64,000 bases of DNA from Amycolatopsis cihanbeyliensis (lineage in GTDB: Bacteria > Actinomycetota > Actinomycetes > Mycobacteriales > Pseudonocardiaceae). Positions 24,992 through 33,763 of this stretch are shown piece after piece. Below the pieces are notes generated by a model. The model ran no database searches. It had not been told where the DNA came from and was given only the letters and a program-made list of their open reading frames with translations. The DNA is taken from the NCBI RefSeq assembly GCF_006715045.1, contig NZ_VFML01000001.1:1332501-1396500 (forward strand). The letters run 5' to 3'. The position numbers and the translations under genes are program-made. Within the stretch, counting starts at the first letter, position 1, and each line of letters begins with the position of its first letter.

Positions 24992-26311
24992 ATGGATTCC
25001 GAAACGATCACTCCGTGCAGGATGGACATCGCCGCGGTGGACGCGATCCACCAGGAACTGCTCGACTGGCGTTTCAAGTCCGCACCGTCAGCACTCTGGG
25101 GCAGAACGCTCGCCGAGGCCACCGCCGGTCGGCCGCGGTTGTTCGACGACGGTTTCGTCGGCCCGATCGTCGTGCTGGAGTCGGCGGCACTCGAGCACAA
25201 CCTGGCGACCTTCGCCTCCTGGTGCGCGGCACACGGGGTGGCGTTGGCCCCGCACGGCAAGACGACCATGGCGCCCCAGCTGTTCGCCAGGCAGATCGAG
25301 CACGGAGCCGTCGGCATCACCGCCGCCAACGCCGGGCAGCTACGGGTGTACCGCGCGTTCGGGGTATCCCGGATCCTGCTGGCGAACCAGCTGGTCGACC
25401 CGGCGGGGCTGCGCTGGCTCGCCGGCGAGCTGGATGCCGACCCCGGTTTCGAGTTCAGTTGCTGGGTCGACTCGGTCGCCGGTGCCCGGCTGATGACCGA
25501 GGCACTGACCGCCGCGGGAGCACGTCGCCAGGTGGAGGTGCTGGTGGAGCTCGGCGCGGACGGCGGCCGCACCGGCGTCCGGGACTCCGCGACGGCGCTG
25601 GAGGTGGCCGAGGCGGTGCGGGACAGCCCCACGCTGCGCCTCGCCGGGGTCGGCGGCTACGAGGGCGCGCTCGCCCACGACGCGTCCGAGGACTCCCGCA
25701 GGACGGTGGAGTCCTATATCGACACGCTACGCACGCTGGCGATCTCACTCGCGGACAAGGGTTTCTTCGAACCCGGCCAGCGGATCATCGCCACCGCGGG
25801 CGGCAGCGCCTTCTTCGACCAGGTCGCGGAGGGCCTCGCGAACGGCTGGCCGGACCGGCTGAACGTGCTGCCCGTGCTGCGTAGCGGCGCCTACCTCACC
25901 CACGACGACGGCTTCTACCGTGGCATCTCACCCCTCGGCGCGACCCCGCGCACCGAGGGCGCCCCGCTGCGCTCGGCACTGCGGGCCTGGGCCCAGGTGA
26001 GCTCGAAACCGTCGCCCGAACTGGCGCTGCTGACACTGGGCAGGCGGGACGCATCCTTCGACCAGGGCCTGCCCGAACCGCAGTGGCACCGCCCGGCGGG
26101 TGGCGGCACCGCGAAGCTCACCGGGCACACCGTCACCGCGCTGAACGACCAGCATGCCTTCCTCGCCCTACCCGCGGGCTCGCCGGTGGAGGTCGGCGAC
26201 TGGGTCGGGCTCGGACTGTCCCACCCGTGCACCGTGTTCGACAAGTGGTCCCTGATCCCCGTGGTGGACGAGGGGGAGAACGTCGTCGACTTCATCCGCA
26301 CCTACTTCTAG
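24992..26311 (+). CDS. Fold-type-III PLP amino-acid deaminase (D-serine dehydratase / D-threonine aldolase / D-glucosaminate dehydratase-like)
   Basis: 439 aa, alanine-racemase-like N-terminal barrel with the PLP lysine in APHGKTTMAPQ (Lys90) and a C-terminal beta domain with a metal-site pair His411-x-Cys413 (LSHPCTVFDKW), as in eukaryotic-type D-serine dehydratases. D-glucosaminate dehydratase belongs to this superfamily and makes 2-keto-3-deoxygluconate plus ammonia, which would fit the adjacent KDG-type kinase and RidA. The ATG at 24992 has AGGAG 8 nt upstream. First gene of the deaminase-deacylase-GntP operon. Confidence 0.85.
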   Translation: MDSETITPCRMDIAAVDAIHQELLDWRFKSAPSALWGRTLAEATAGRPRLFDDGFVGPIVVLESAALEHNLATFASWCAAHGVALAPHGKTTMAPQLFARQIEHGAVGITAANAGQLRVYRAFGVSRILLANQLVDPAGLRWLAGELDADPGFEFSCWVDSVAGARLMTEALTAAGARRQVEVLVELGADGGRTGVRDSATALEVAEAVRDSPTLRLAGVGGYEGALAHDASEDSRRTVESYIDTLRTLAISLADKGFFEPGQRIIATAGGSAFFDQVAEGLANGWPDRLNVLPVLRSGAYLTHDDGFYRGISPLGATPRTEGAPLRSALRAWAQVSSKPSPELALLTLGRRDASFDQGLPEPQWHRPAGGGTAKLTGHTVTALNDQHAFLALPAGSPVEVGDWVGLGLSHPCTVFDKWSLIPVVDEGENVVDFIRTYF

Positions 26312-26320
26312 GGAGTCCCC

Positions 26321-27916
26321 ATGGATCTGGTCCTGCGCGGCGCGCGCATCGCCGATGGCTCCGGAGCACCGCTGCGACCCGGTGACGTCGGGGTCGAGGA
26401 TGGCCGGATCGCGGCACTCGGCCGGCCCGGTTCGGTCACCGGCACGCGGGTCATCGACGCCACCGGGCTGGTACTCGCGCCGGGGTTCATCGACATGCAC
26501 TCGCATTCCGACCTCCAGGTACTCGCTCAGCCGGACCACCTCGCCAAGGTCTCGCAGGGCGTCACCACCGAGGTGCTCGGGCAGGACGGGCTCTCCTACG
26601 CCCCGGTGAACGACGCCACCCTCGAGGTGCTGCGCGGGCAGCTCGCGGGCTGGAACGACGATCCGCCCGGGTTCGAATGGAACTGGCGCTCGGTCGCCGA
26701 GTACCTCGCGCGGCTGGATCGTGGCATCGCGGTGAACGCGGCCTACCTGGTGCCGCAGGGCGCGGTACGGATGCTCACCGTCGGGTGGGAGGACCGCCGG
26801 GCCACGACGGGCGAGCTGGACACGATGCGCAACCTGGTGGCCGCCGGGCTTGCCGAGGGCGCCTTCGGCATGTCCTCCGGGCTGACCTACACCCCGAGCA
26901 TGTACGCGGACACCGAGGAACTGGTGGCGCTGTGCGAGGTGGTCGGTGCGGCGGGCGGCTATCACTGCCCGCACCACCGCAGTTACGGCGCGGGCGCGCT
27001 GGAGGCGTTCGCCGAGATGGTGGCCGTGTCCCGGCGCGCCGGCTGCCCACTGCACCTCGCGCACGCCACGATGAACTTCTCGGTGAACAAGGGCAGGGCC
27101 CCGGAACTGCTCACCCTGCTGGACGAGGCGATCGAAGCCGGGTGCGACATCTCGCTGGACACCTACCCGTACCTGCCGGGTGCCACCTACCTTTCCGCCC
27201 TGCTGCCGAGTTGGGCGAGCGAGGGCGGACCGGAGACCACCCTGGCCCGACTGTCCGATACGGACACTCGGGAACGGATCAGGGCGGAGATCGAGGAGAC
27301 GGGATCGGACGGGGCGCACGGCGTGCCGATCGACTGGACCGCGATCGAGATCAACGGGGTGCGCAGGTCGGAGCACGCGCACCTGGTGGGGCGCAGCGTG
27401 GCCGAGTCCGCGCGGGTGGCCGGGATCGCGCCCGCGGAGCTGTACTTCGACGTGCTGGTCGCCGAGCGGCTCGGCACCTCGTGCCTGATGCACGTCGGGC
27501 ACGAGGAGAACGTGCGGACGATCATGCGGCACCCCACGCACACCGGCGGCAGTGACGGCCTGCTCGTGGGGGATCGGCCGCACCCGCGGGCATGGGGGAC
27601 GTTCCCCCGCTACCTGGCGCGGTACGTGCGGGAACTCGGCGTGCTCGAGCTCGCCGACTGCGTCGCGCACCTGACCGGGCGAGCCGCGACCCGGCTGCGC
27701 CTTCCGGACCGTGGCTTCGTCCGCGAGGGCTACGCCGCGGACCTCGTGCTGTTCGACCCGGACGCGGTGGCCGACACCGCCACCTTCGAGCAACCACGGC
27801 AACCGGCGGACGGGATCCCGTACGTGTTCGTCAACGGGGTCGCCGCCATCGACGGCGGCCGTCCCACCGGCGCGCTCGCCGGTCACGCCCTGCGCAGACC
27901 GGGGACGGCACGATGA
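26321..27916 (+). CDS. D-aminoacylase-family N-acyl deacetylase
   Basis: Amidohydrolase-superfamily protein of 531 aa. The metal-binding HSH (His60, His62) follows GFIDM, and YPYLPGATYLSALLP and GSDGLLVGDRPHPRAWGTFPR are D-aminoacylase hallmarks. The usual GNCG segment, whose Cys binds zinc, reads GQDG here. That suggests a separate substrate class, for example N-acetyl-D-glucosaminate rather than N-acyl-D-amino acids. Starts 9 nt after the deaminase gene and overlaps the permease gene by ATGA. Confidence 0.85.
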   Translation: MDLVLRGARIADGSGAPLRPGDVGVEDGRIAALGRPGSVTGTRVIDATGLVLAPGFIDMHSHSDLQVLAQPDHLAKVSQGVTTEVLGQDGLSYAPVNDATLEVLRGQLAGWNDDPPGFEWNWRSVAEYLARLDRGIAVNAAYLVPQGAVRMLTVGWEDRRATTGELDTMRNLVAAGLAEGAFGMSSGLTYTPSMYADTEELVALCEVVGAAGGYHCPHHRSYGAGALEAFAEMVAVSRRAGCPLHLAHATMNFSVNKGRAPELLTLLDEAIEAGCDISLDTYPYLPGATYLSALLPSWASEGGPETTLARLSDTDTRERIRAEIEETGSDGAHGVPIDWTAIEINGVRRSEHAHLVGRSVAESARVAGIAPAELYFDVLVAERLGTSCLMHVGHEENVRTIMRHPTHTGGSDGLLVGDRPHPRAWGTFPRYLARYVRELGVLELADCVAHLTGRAATRLRLPDRGFVREGYAADLVLFDPDAVADTATFEQPRQPADGIPYVFVNGVAAIDGGRPTGALAGHALRRPGTAR

Positions 27917-29322
27917 CCGGCTTCCTCGACTGGCTGCACCACTCCACCAGCGGCCTGCTGACGCTGGCCGCGGTGTCCATCGCCATCCTGCTCCTGCTGA
28001 TCATCAGGTTCCGGATGGAACCGTTCATCGCCCTGATCGTGATCGGCCTGCTCACCGCGCTCGCGGCGGGGCTGCCGGTCGGCACCATCGTCGGCTCGGC
28101 GCAGCAGGCGTCGGACTCGCTGCTGGAGGACGGCTTCGGCGGGGTGCTGGGACATATCGCCGCGATCATCGGGCTGGGCACCCTGCTCGGGGCGATCCTG
28201 GAGCGGTCAGGCGGAGCGCAGGTGCTCACCGCGGCGCTGCTGCGGGCCTTCGGCGAGAAGCGGGCCCCGCTGGCCATGGGGATCGCCGGCCTGATCTTCG
28301 GCATCCCGGTGTTCTTCGACATCGGCATCTTCGTGCTCGCCCCGCTGGTCTACGTGGCGGCCAAGCAGGGCGGCCGGTCAATCCTGCTGTACTGCCTCCC
28401 GCTGATCGCCGGGCTGTCGGTCACGCACGCCTTCCTGCCGCCGCACCCCGGGCCGGTGGCCGCGGCCGGCCTGCTCGGGGTGGACCTCGGCTGGGTCATC
28501 CTGATGGGCGCGGTCTGCGGGATCCCGGCCTGGTTCGTCGGCGGCGTGCTGTTCTCCTCCTGGATCGGCAAGCGGATCCACGTGCCGGTGCCGGAGGAGA
28601 TGCTGGCGGCGGCCAGGATGGACGGTGAGGGCCCCGGTACCACCACTCGCCCGCCCTCGCTCGGCCTGGTGTCCTCGATCATCGCCATCCCGCTGGTGCT
28701 GATCCTCGCGGGCACCTTCGGCAGCATCTGGCTGCCCGAGGGCTCCACCCTCACCGGGATCGCGGCCTTCCTCGGCACCCCCGCGGTGGCACTGACCGGC
28801 ACGGTGCTGCTGGCGTTCTGGTTGCTCGGTACCCGGCGCGGGATGACGGCGAAACGGCTCAGCGAGCTGTCCGCGACGGCCCTGCGCCCGGTGGCGATGA
28901 TCCTCCTGGTGGTCGGGGCGGGCGCGTTCTTCGGCTCGGTGCTGGCCGCGACCGGGATCGGCAAGGCGGTCGCGGGTTCGCTGGAGTCCGCGGGGCTTCC
29001 GGTGATCCTCGCCGCGTACGTGATCAGCTGCGGGATGCGGATCGCGCAGGGTTCGGCGACGGTGGCGATCGTGACCACGAGCGGGATCATCGCGCCGACC
29101 GTGGCGCAGCTGGGCTACTCGCAACCGCAACTGGCCCTGCTGGTGATCGCGATCGCCTCCGGCTCGATCGTCGCCTCGCATGTCAACGACGGCGGCTTCT
29201 GGATCGTCTCGCGGTACTTCGGGATCTCCGTCTCGGACACGCTCAAGACCTGGACCGTGCTGGAAACCATTCTCTCGGTGGTCGGCTTCGCCGTGTCCGC
29301 CGCGCTGATGACCATCCTGTAG
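27913..29322 (+). CDS. GntP-family gluconate/aldonate permease
   Basis: 469 aa, very hydrophobic, about 12-14 membrane segments, with GntP features such as GLIFGIPVFFDIGIFVLAPL, THAFLPPHPGP and VASHVNDGGFW. GntP carriers take up gluconate and related sugar acids by proton symport. In this operon it could import N-acetylglucosaminate or glucosaminate. Start ATG overlaps the deacetylase stop codon. Confidence 0.92.
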   Translation: MTGFLDWLHHSTSGLLTLAAVSIAILLLLIIRFRMEPFIALIVIGLLTALAAGLPVGTIVGSAQQASDSLLEDGFGGVLGHIAAIIGLGTLLGAILERSGGAQVLTAALLRAFGEKRAPLAMGIAGLIFGIPVFFDIGIFVLAPLVYVAAKQGGRSILLYCLPLIAGLSVTHAFLPPHPGPVAAAGLLGVDLGWVILMGAVCGIPAWFVGGVLFSSWIGKRIHVPVPEEMLAAARMDGEGPGTTTRPPSLGLVSSIIAIPLVLILAGTFGSIWLPEGSTLTGIAAFLGTPAVALTGTVLLAFWLLGTRRGMTAKRLSELSATALRPVAMILLVVGAGAFFGSVLAATGIGKAVAGSLESAGLPVILAAYVISCGMRIAQGSATVAIVTTSGIIAPTVAQLGYSQPQLALLVIAIASGSIVASHVNDGGFWIVSRYFGISVSDTLKTWTVLETILSVVGFAVSAALMTIL

Positions 29323-29352
29323 TCCCCTGCAAACGGATAAGGAGAACGGCAG

Positions 29353-30483
29353 ATGATCGATCGTCGCAGGTTTCTCGGCGCCCTCGGGGTGGCCGGGGTC
29401 GGCAGCGTCCTTGGCGCGGGAGCCGCGACCGCGGCACCCACCGGACGTCGCGGCCAGACCGTCTTCCTCGGCAGCTACTCCACCTGGGGCTCCCCGCCAG
29501 GTGCCGGGCTGCAGGTCGCCGGCAGGTCGGGTGCCGGGCTGAGCGTGCAACACACCGTCCCCGGGGTGCCGGACGCCTCGTTCTTCGCCTTCTCCCCCGG
29601 CAGGCGGACCCTGTACGTCACCAACGAGCTGGTGCCGGACGGCACGGTCACCGCGCTCGACCTGCGCGACCCGCGGCGGCCGCGCGTGCTCGGCAGCCGG
29701 ACCACCCTCGGCGCGGGCCCGACGCACCTTTCGGTGCACCCCGGCGGGCGGCACCTGCTCACCGCGAACTACACCGACGGAACCGTGGTGGTGCACCCGA
29801 TCCTGTCCGGCGGAGCGCTGGGCGAACCCACCGACCTGGCGCGACACACCGGGACCGAGCGCGATCCCCATGCGCACCAGGTGCTCACCGATCCCGGTGG
29901 CAACTGGGTACTCGCGGTGGACCTCGGCGCGGACTCGGTATACGTGTACAAGCTGGACACCTGGTCCGGGAAGCTGCGGCCGCACGAGCAGGTACGGCTG
30001 CCCTCGGGGGCCGGACCTCGGCATCTCGCCTTCGACCCGCACGGCCGGTTCGCCTATATCCTCGGCGAGCTGCGCCCGGAGATCACCGTGGCGTCCTGGG
30101 ACGCGGCACGCGGGAAGCTGACCCTCGGCGCGACCGTACCCACCGTGCCGGGCAGCGCACCCGAACCGCAGTATCCGGCCGAGATCGCGGTGTCCGCGGA
30201 CGGCCGGTTCGTGTACGCCTCCAACCGCGGCGAGGACACCCTCGCCACCTTCGCGGTGCGCGGTTACGGCCGGGAGCTGCACCGGATCGGCGAGAACGTG
30301 CCGACCGGGGGCGCCTGGCCCCGGCACTTCACCCTGGATCCCACGCAGCGGTGGTTCTACGTGGCGAACCAGAACTCGGGAACGGTCACCTGGCTGCCCC
30401 GCGACCCGCGCACCGGCCTACCCGGCGCGGTGGCGGGTGAGGTGTCCGTGCCCTCGGTCGCCGTCGTCGCGTTCCACTGCTGA
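29353..30483 (+). CDS. Tat-exported lactonase-family beta-propeller protein
   Basis: 376 aa. The N-terminus (MIDRRRFLGALGVAG, then AGAATAAP) is a twin-arginine signal peptide with an Ala-x-Ala cleavage region. The rest is a seven-bladed propeller of the 6-phosphogluconolactonase/YncE family: HLSVHPGGRHLLTANYTDG, DPHAHQV, GAGPRHLAFDPHGRFAY, VYASNRGEDTL. A secreted lactonase could open aldonolactones outside the cell, such as those formed by C1-oxidising chitin monooxygenases. Follows the permease by 30 nt with AAGGAG upstream. Confidence 0.85.
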   Translation: MIDRRRFLGALGVAGVGSVLGAGAATAAPTGRRGQTVFLGSYSTWGSPPGAGLQVAGRSGAGLSVQHTVPGVPDASFFAFSPGRRTLYVTNELVPDGTVTALDLRDPRRPRVLGSRTTLGAGPTHLSVHPGGRHLLTANYTDGTVVVHPILSGGALGEPTDLARHTGTERDPHAHQVLTDPGGNWVLAVDLGADSVYVYKLDTWSGKLRPHEQVRLPSGAGPRHLAFDPHGRFAYILGELRPEITVASWDAARGKLTLGATVPTVPGSAPEPQYPAEIAVSADGRFVYASNRGEDTLATFAVRGYGRELHRIGENVPTGGAWPRHFTLDPTQRWFYVANQNSGTVTWLPRDPRTGLPGAVAGEVSVPSVAVVAFHC

Positions 30484-30512
30484 CAGGCAGGCCGCCTCGT
30501 GGTCTAGACCCC

Positions 30513-30580
30513 TTGTGTGGCACATCGCCCGGTCCTACGATCGTTGCTAATAGCGAAACGCACGTTGCGTCCAATGCAAT
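30513..30580 (+). promoter_or_regulatory. ABC-operon promoter with tandem GTTGC-N7-GCAAT dyads
   Basis: TTGTGT (30513-30518), a 17-nt spacer and TACGAT (30536-30541) form a good promoter. Two 17-bp elements follow at once: GTTGCTAATAGCGAAAC (30543-30559) and GTTGCGTCCAATGCAAT (30564-30580), 21 bp start to start. This matches the layout before the deaminase operon, implying a shared repressor acting on both. Confidence 0.72.
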
Positions 30581-30600
30581 GTCCTGAATGGAATCAGCCC

Positions 30601-31887
30601 ATGAGAATCACTCGAACAATCGCGGCGGTCATGCTGACCGCACTCGCCGCGGCCGCATGTTCACCACCCCAGTCGGATCCGGCCGCCGAGGGAGGCGACC
30701 AGCAGACCGGGCCGCTGCGCGTCTGGCTCTTCGACGAGGCCAACCGGGCACCCAAGGAGGCGGTCGTCCAGGAGGCGATCAAGGAGTTCGAGGCCGCGCA
30801 CGACGGCGTCACCGTCGATGTGCAGTGGGTCGCGGTGGAGACACGGGCCGACAAGTTCTCCGGTGCCTTCAACGACCCGGCCAACGCTCCGGACGTGGCC
30901 GAGTTCGGTAACACCGATGTCGCCAGCTACGCCGAGACCGGCGCGCTGGCCGACCTCACCGCCGACATCGAGTCCTGGTCCGCGGGCGAGGACCTGCTGC
31001 CCAGCGTGCTGGAGACCGCGAAGGTGGACGGCAAGACCTACGGGTTGCCGTGGTTCACCGGGATCCGCGCGCTGTACTACCGCACCGACGTGTTCGACGA
31101 GCTCGGCCTGCAACCGCCGAGGACGCTGGCCGAGCTGACCGAGACGGCCCGCGAGGTCCGCGCGGCCAAGCCCGAGATGTACGGGATCTCGGTGGGTGGC
31201 AAGTACACCTACGCGATGCTGCCGTTCCTGTGGGCTCACGGCGGCGAACTCGCCGAGCAGCAGGGTGACCGCTGGCAGGCCACAGTGGACTCGGAGGAGG
31301 CGAGGGCGGGGGTGACCGCCTACACCGACCTGATCAAGCCGGACATCTGCCCACCGGAGCAGTGCGCGGACATGACCGGCACGCAGAGCGTGCAGGCCTT
31401 CGCGGGTGGACAGGCCGCGATGACCGTCGGCGGCGACTTCAACCACAAGGCCATCGAGGAAGGGCTCACCGGCAAGTACGACGTGGTCCCGCTTCCGGGG
31501 ACCGAGCAGGGCTCGATCGCCCCGGCCTTCGCGGGCGGCAACCTGCTCGGCGTGTTCCAGTCCAGCCAGCGCGGGAGTCTGGCCGTGGAGTTCATCCAGC
31601 TGCTCGGCAGCGCCGAGTACCAGTCCAAGATGTACGAGGCGATGGGCAACCTGCCGACGTTGAGCAGCCTGCAGCGGGAGCTGTCCGCTTCGGAGGAGTT
31701 CCTCGAGCCGTTCGTGACCACGCTGCAGTCGGGCACCAAGTTCGTGCCCAGCACTCCCGCGTGGTCACTGATCGACGCGCAGCAGGTGCTGCCGACCGCG
31801 GCGCAGCAGATCGTCACCGGCCAGCAGCAGCCGGATGCCGCGCTCGCCGACGCCGCGCAGCAGATGAACGACGCCTTCAACGGTTGA
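30601..31887 (+). CDS. ABC sugar-transporter substrate-binding lipoprotein
   Basis: 428 aa, family 1 (CUT1) solute-binding protein. Lipobox LAAAACS gives a lipid-anchored Cys near residue 20. It contains GLPWFTGIRALYYRTDVFDELG and FAGGQAAMTVGGDFN, typical of MalE-like oligosaccharide binders. ATG 30601 is chosen because it starts the signal peptide; the frame is open further upstream but covers the operators. Linked to two permeases and a GH20 hexosaminidase, suggesting chito-oligosaccharides or their oxidised forms as ligand. Confidence 0.93.
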   Translation: MRITRTIAAVMLTALAAAACSPPQSDPAAEGGDQQTGPLRVWLFDEANRAPKEAVVQEAIKEFEAAHDGVTVDVQWVAVETRADKFSGAFNDPANAPDVAEFGNTDVASYAETGALADLTADIESWSAGEDLLPSVLETAKVDGKTYGLPWFTGIRALYYRTDVFDELGLQPPRTLAELTETAREVRAAKPEMYGISVGGKYTYAMLPFLWAHGGELAEQQGDRWQATVDSEEARAGVTAYTDLIKPDICPPEQCADMTGTQSVQAFAGGQAAMTVGGDFNHKAIEEGLTGKYDVVPLPGTEQGSIAPAFAGGNLLGVFQSSQRGSLAVEFIQLLGSAEYQSKMYEAMGNLPTLSSLQRELSASEEFLEPFVTTLQSGTKFVPSTPAWSLIDAQQVLPTAAQQIVTGQQQPDAALADAAQQMNDAFNG

Positions 31888-31888
31888 G

Positions 31889-32839
31889 ATGACGGCAACG
31901 CGGCACACCACCTCCGCCGTCCCGCCGCCGGTGCGCACCCCGCGCCGGCGGCGGGACGGTCGCGCCGCGGCGCTGTACCTGGCCCCGGCCGCCGTGCTGC
32001 TGCTCGGCATGCTGGCCTACCCGCTTTACCAGCTCGTGCTCATCTCGTTCTACGACTACGGGCGTGCGGAGGCCGCCGGCGCGGCGCCGCTGGTGTTCCT
32101 CGGCTTCGACAACTACGCGGAACTGCTGGAGAGCATCAAGTTCTGGGTGGTGCTGGCGAAGACGATCGGCTTCGCCACCGTCTGCGTGGTGGGCAGCCTG
32201 CTGGTCGGCACCACGCTCGCGGTGCTGGCCAGCCGGGTCCGGGCGGTACCACGGATGCTGCTGTTCCTGGCCGCGCTGGGGGCGTGGGCCACGCCGGCGA
32301 TGGCGGGCTCCTACGTCTGGCTGTTCCTGTTCGACGCGGACTTCGGCCTGGTGAACGAGGTACTCGCCGGGCTCGGCCTGCAGGGCATGTCCGACCATTC
32401 CTGGACCTACGGCACCTACAGCGCGTTCGGGCTGGTCGCGATGGAGGTGATCTGGTGCTCCTTCCCGTTCGTCATGGTGACCATGTACGCGGGGATCAAG
32501 GGCATCTCGGAGGAGGTCCTGGAGTCGGCCGCGCTGGACGGGGCCTCCTGGACCCGGATCGCCACCTCGGTGATTCTGCCGATGCTGCGTCCCCTGCTGC
32601 TGATCGCGACCATCCAGTCGATCATCTGGGACTTCAAGGTGTTCACCCAGATCTACGTGATGACCAACGGTGGCGGGGTCGCGGGGCGCAACCTGGTGCT
32701 GAACGTCTACGCCTACCAGGAGGCCTTCGCCGGATCGCAGTACGGCCTCGGTGCGGCGATCGGTGTGGTGATGACCCTGATCCTGCTGTCGATCACGGGC
32801 TTGTACGTGCGCTCGCAGCGGCAGAGTGTGGAGCTGTAG
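31889..32839 (+). CDS. ABC sugar-transporter permease, MalF type
   Basis: 316 aa with about six membrane segments. The EAA loop is EEVLESAALDGASWTRIATSVILPMLRP. The N-terminus has a basic leader (TPRRRRDGRAAAL) before the first helix. Starts 1 nt after the binding-protein stop codon and abuts the second permease gene. Confidence 0.94.
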   Translation: MTATRHTTSAVPPPVRTPRRRRDGRAAALYLAPAAVLLLGMLAYPLYQLVLISFYDYGRAEAAGAAPLVFLGFDNYAELLESIKFWVVLAKTIGFATVCVVGSLLVGTTLAVLASRVRAVPRMLLFLAALGAWATPAMAGSYVWLFLFDADFGLVNEVLAGLGLQGMSDHSWTYGTYSAFGLVAMEVIWCSFPFVMVTMYAGIKGISEEVLESAALDGASWTRIATSVILPMLRPLLLIATIQSIIWDFKVFTQIYVMTNGGGVAGRNLVLNVYAYQEAFAGSQYGLGAAIGVVMTLILLSITGLYVRSQRQSVEL

Positions 32840-33763
32840 ATGACCGTGCTGACCAGTGACAAGGCACGCGGCGGGACCGGTGTCGCGCGAGGCGGGACGC
32901 TGCCGGTGCGGCGCAGGCGTCCGGTCAGGCGGGGCCGGATGGTCGCCGAGGTGGTCACCGTGGTGATCGCCGGGATCGTGGCGTTCCCGCTGTACTGGAT
33001 GGTGCTGTCCGCGCTGAAGCCCGCGAGCGAGGTGCAGTCGGCCAACCCGCGCCCGTGGACCTTCTCCCCCACCTTCGAGAACTTCGAGCGGGTGCTGGAC
33101 TCGGCGGGGTTCGCGCGGTACTTCCTGAACAGCACGATCGTCGCCGTGGTGGTGGTCGGGCTCTCGCTGCTGCTGTCCTTCCTCTCCGCCGTGGCACTCA
33201 CCAGGTTCCGCTTCCGTGGCCGCACGGTGCTGCTGGTGATGCTGCTGGTGGCGCAGATGGTCCCGGTGGAGGCGCTCACCATCCCGCTGTTCTTCCTGAT
33301 GCGTTCGATCGGCGACGTGGCCCCGGCCTTCGGGCTGAACGAGCTCGGCTCACTGGTGCTGGTGCACCTGGCCTTCCAGCTACCGCTGGCGATCTGGATG
33401 CTGCGCGGCTTCGTGGCGGCGGTCCCGATCGAGTTGGAGGAGGCGGCCAAGCTGGACGGTGCGAGCCGGTTCCGGTTCACCTGGCAGATCCTGTTCCCGC
33501 TGGTGCTGCCCGGGCTGGTCGCGGTGAGCGTACTGGCGTTCATCCATGCCTGGAACGACTTCCTGTTCGCCAAGACGTTCATCATCTCCAAGTCGGAGAA
33601 CCAGACCCTGCCGCAGGCGATCCTGGTGTACTTCAAACCGGAGGAGAACGACTGGGGCGCGATCATGGCCGGTTCCACGCTGATGACCATCCCGGTGCTG
33701 ATCTTCTTCGTGCTGGTACAACGCAGACTGGTCTCCGGGCTGTCCGGGGCGGTGAAGGGATGA
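32840..33763 (+). CDS. ABC sugar-transporter permease, MalG type
   Basis: 307 aa, six predicted membrane segments, with EAA loop ELEEAAKLDGASRFRFTWQ followed by ILFPLVLPG. No ATP-binding subunit gene follows or precedes, so the importer must borrow an ATPase, as CUT1 systems in streptomycetes do with MsiK. Ends in an ATGA overlap with the GH20 gene. Confidence 0.94.
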   Translation: MTVLTSDKARGGTGVARGGTLPVRRRRPVRRGRMVAEVVTVVIAGIVAFPLYWMVLSALKPASEVQSANPRPWTFSPTFENFERVLDSAGFARYFLNSTIVAVVVVGLSLLLSFLSAVALTRFRFRGRTVLLVMLLVAQMVPVEALTIPLFFLMRSIGDVAPAFGLNELGSLVLVHLAFQLPLAIWMLRGFVAAVPIELEEAAKLDGASRFRFTWQILFPLVLPGLVAVSVLAFIHAWNDFLFAKTFIISKSENQTLPQAILVYFKPEENDWGAIMAGSTLMTIPVLIFFVLVQRRLVSGLSGAVKG

